The position numbers and the translations under genes were made by a program. The notes below the pieces were generated by a model. The model saw only the letters and a list, made by a program, of their open reading frames with translations. It made no database searches and was not told the DNA's origin. From contig DAIEST010000006.1 of the NCBI GenBank assembly GCA_027346125.1, positions 1-15,558 of the forward strand: a stretch of DNA of 15,558 bases. Reading direction: 5' to 3'. Positions 14,032 to 15,558 of the stretch are shown one piece after another. The first letter of the stretch is position 1; every line of letters starts with the position of its first letter. Origin of the DNA: Leptospirillum sp. (lineage in GTDB: Bacteria; Nitrospirota; Leptospirillia; Leptospirillales; Leptospirillaceae).

Positions 14032-15119
14032 TTGGGCCCGGAGACCTTGGCTGCTTCAAAGGTCGCCATTTCCTGGTAGAGAATCACTGCAGAACGAACG
14101 ATCTGCGCGGCCATCGCACCGCCTGTTCCTTCCCCGAGCCTCAAGCCCAGGCGCAGCACAGGATCCAGGGAAAGCGCCTCCAGAATCCGACGATGTCCCG
14201 GTTCCACTCCTTCATGACCCGCCAGCAGGAATCCTGAAAGCCGTTTGTCGAGCCGGACGGCAACCAGGGCTGCGGCGGTGGTGATCAATCCATCAAGAAC
14301 GACGGGAGTCCTTTTTTCCGCGGCTCCGACGATAAACCCGACGATAGCGGCGATTTCCAGTCCGCCGACAGCCCATAGCCAATCCAGCGGGGTGGCCATG
14401 AGATGCCGGTATCGCATCAGGGCTTCTTCGATCACGCGGATCTTCAGACGATATGACTCGTCGTTGACGCCCGTACCCCTTCCGGTCACCTCTTCCGGTG
14501 GCATCGGCAAAAGCGCAGCGGCCAGGGCCGATGAAGCAGTCGTATTGCCAATTCCCATCTCTCCGGTTACAAGAAGTTTGTATCCCTCCGCGACCAGACA
14601 GTGCGCTCTTTCTCTTCCCACCGCCATCGCTTTCAGACCAACCTCCGGAAACATTGCCGGTTCGGAAAGAAAATTCCGGGTGCCTGGAGCAACCTTCCGG
14701 TGAAGAATACCGGGAATGCCCGACAGATCGCCCTGAACACCGACATCGACCACTTCAAGGCCTACGTCCAAAGAGCGGGTCAGCACATTGATCGCAGCCC
14801 CTCCTTCCGAAAAGTTTTTGACCATTTCCTGTGTCACGACCGAGGGGTAAGCGGAAACTCCCGCCTGCGTAATTCCATGGTCTGCAGCAAAAACACAGAC
14901 AATCGTTTTGGGAGTCGGCAAATGGGAGGTACCGTGAACCACCCCATACCATTGTGCCAGTGCTTCAAGCCTTCCCAGGGATCCGGGAGGTTTGGTCAAC
15001 CGGTTCCAGTGGGACAGAATCTCCGCATGAAGGGGAGATTCTGAGGTGCACCCCGTCTCGAGGTGCGGGATGTTGGAGATCCATTCTTCCACTGTCGCAC
15101 GAACGTGGGCGTGAGGCAC
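14028..15119 (-). CDS. cobT: Nicotinate-nucleotide-dimethylbenzimidazole phosphoribosyltransferase
   Basis: CobT makes alpha-ribazole-5'-phosphate from nicotinate mononucleotide and the lower-ligand base in the cytoplasm. The 363-residue product shows LTKPPGSLGRLE (41-52), FAADHGIT (78-84), GEMGIGNTTASSAL (186-199), VTGRGTGVND (211-220) and LGEGTGGAMA, in which E330 is the catalytic Glu (E317 in Salmonella). It ends with the usual C-terminal helix region and overlaps cobS by 4 nt. The chosen start is GTG at 15119; its ribosome binding site is not clear (AGGCGG lies only two bases upstream and AGGG about 13), so the true N-terminus may differ slightly. It is separated from cobU by a long, structured gap. 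Confidence 0.95.
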   Translation of the reverse strand: MPHAHVRATVEEWISNIPHLETGCTSESPLHAEILSHWNRLTKPPGSLGRLEALAQWYGVVHGTSHLPTPKTIVCVFAADHGITQAGVSAYPSVVTQEMVKNFSEGGAAINVLTRSLDVGLEVVDVGVQGDLSGIPGILHRKVAPGTRNFLSEPAMFPEVGLKAMAVGRERAHCLVAEGYKLLVTGEMGIGNTTASSALAAALLPMPPEEVTGRGTGVNDESYRLKIRVIEEALMRYRHLMATPLDWLWAVGGLEIAAIVGFIVGAAEKRTPVVLDGLITTAAALVAVRLDKRLSGFLLAGHEGVEPGHRRILEALSLDPVLRLGLRLGEGTGGAMAAQIVRSAVILYQEMATFEAAKVSGPN

Positions 15120-15362
15120 ATCCGCCTGCTTTCCCTAAAGGTGAACAAAAGATGTCCACGGTTGATTGTTCCCGTCCGACAGGATGAAATCGACCCGCTT
15201 TATCCCGGACAGGCGCAGCTTCCCAGAAAACTGCGGCATGAGAATAATGGCGATCCGGACGATTCTCCACGCGCAAACACCAAAAACGCGGTTGGAAAAA
15301 GTCAAATCCACAAAAGTCGAAAACGGTTTTTAGCAAAAACGCATCAGAAAATCGCCTCGAGT
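15120..15362 (-). other. Structured gap between cobU and cobT
   Basis: 243 nt without a convincing gene, inside what should be a cobU-cobT-cobS operon. Two stem-loops can be drawn. One is at 15214-15235 (CGCAG/CTGCG extended through G-U and A-U pairs, 4-nt loop). The other is at 15174-15210 (GTCCG/CGGAC plus GGAT/ATCC with a 3-nt bulge). I looked for the B12-box consensus of cobalamin riboswitches and did not find it. The distal part is T-rich on the minus strand. It could be a cis-regulatory leader, a processing site or an internal terminator/promoter region. Confidence 0.4.
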
Positions 15363-15558
15363 CTAATCGGGAGCAGTCTTTAACGGAATAACGCACCCAA
15401 CAACAAGAAGATAGACGAAATCCGCCCTGACCGCCAGCATCTGATTCATTTCTCCCAGAAAATCCGTAAAGCGACGACCCAGCGGGGTCATCGGGATGCC
15501 TCCCAGACTCGCTTCCTCCGTCACGACCACAGTCATCCCTTTCCGTTCGAACAAAAAA
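15363..15558 (-). CDS. cobU: CobU/CobP, adenosylcobinamide kinase/guanylyltransferase, C-terminal part
   Basis: CobU phosphorylates adenosylcobinamide and adds GMP to form adenosylcobinamide-GDP. Only the last 65 codons are in the window; the frame is open at the right edge, so the 5' end with the P-loop is missing. The visible part has the family C-terminus: VVTEEASLGGIPMTPLGRRF followed by TDFLGEMNQMLAVRADFVYL and LVVGCVIPLK, matching the usual NEVGxGIVP, RxFRD, G-x-x-NQ-x-x-A and ADxVxLxVxGxP pattern. Asn-Glu-Val is replaced by Glu-Glu-Ala here. It is followed by cobT and cobS on the same strand. Confidence 0.88.
   Translation of the reverse strand, partial: FLFERKGMTVVVTEEASLGGIPMTPLGRRFTDFLGEMNQMLAVRADFVYLLVVGCVIPLKTAPD

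Noticed and set aside
14965..15396. Minus-strand frame crossing the cobU-cobT gap
   Set aside because: It overlaps the ends of both cobU and cobT in other frames, has no motif, and its composition (many Arg, Cys and Phe, no conserved pattern) looks random.

Overview
The window (about 54% G+C by eye) reads as a chromosomal segment of a Gram-negative bacterium. It carries a complete outer-membrane biogenesis operon next to cobalamin (B12) genes. The use of LpxI instead of LpxH, a Gfo/Idh oxidoreductase inside the lpx cluster, and the overall gene order fit Nitrospirota/Leptospirillum-like or deltaproteobacterial-type genomes. Leptospirillum is my best guess, by inference only; no 16S or other marker gene is present.

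Region 1 (1-8270, all minus strand, transcribed right to left): a promoter near 8241-8270, then bamA, skp/ompH, lpxD, fabZ, lpxA, lpxI, a Gfo/Idh dehydrogenase and lpxB (cut by the left edge). Most junctions overlap or are very short. Together these genes make the lipid A precursor (LpxA, LpxD, LpxI, LpxB), adjust the shared 3-hydroxyacyl-ACP pool (FabZ), and insert and chaperone outer-membrane proteins (BamA, Skp).

Region 2 (8148-8562): an intergenic stretch with two perfect 7-bp inverted repeats, then a plus-strand tRNA-Phe(GAA) gene with a near-consensus sigma70-type promoter.

Region 3 (8563-12084, minus strand): a cobalamin block. From an extended -10 promoter it reads: small unknown ORF, histidine phosphatase (CobC-like), cobyrinate a,c-diamide synthase (CbiA), and precorrin-8X methylmutase (CbiC) with an extra N-terminal domain that resembles a degenerate CbiX chelatase. 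The first three genes are joined by two TGATG stop/start overlaps.

Region 4 (12129-13228, plus strand): a single aldo/keto reductase gene with its own promoter, divergent from region 3.

Region 5 (13246-15558, minus strand): the nucleotide-loop assembly genes cobU (C-terminal part only, cut by the right edge), a 243-nt structured gap, cobT and cobS (4-nt overlap). With the CobC-like phosphatase of region 3, these cover most steps of lower-ligand attachment to adenosylcobinamide.

No insertion sequences, CRISPR arrays, phage genes or toxin-antitoxin pairs were seen. The least ordinary signals are the CbiX-like/CbiC fusion, the orphan GnnA-like dehydrogenase in the lipid A operon, the unknown coupled small ORF, and the structured gap between cobU and cobT.
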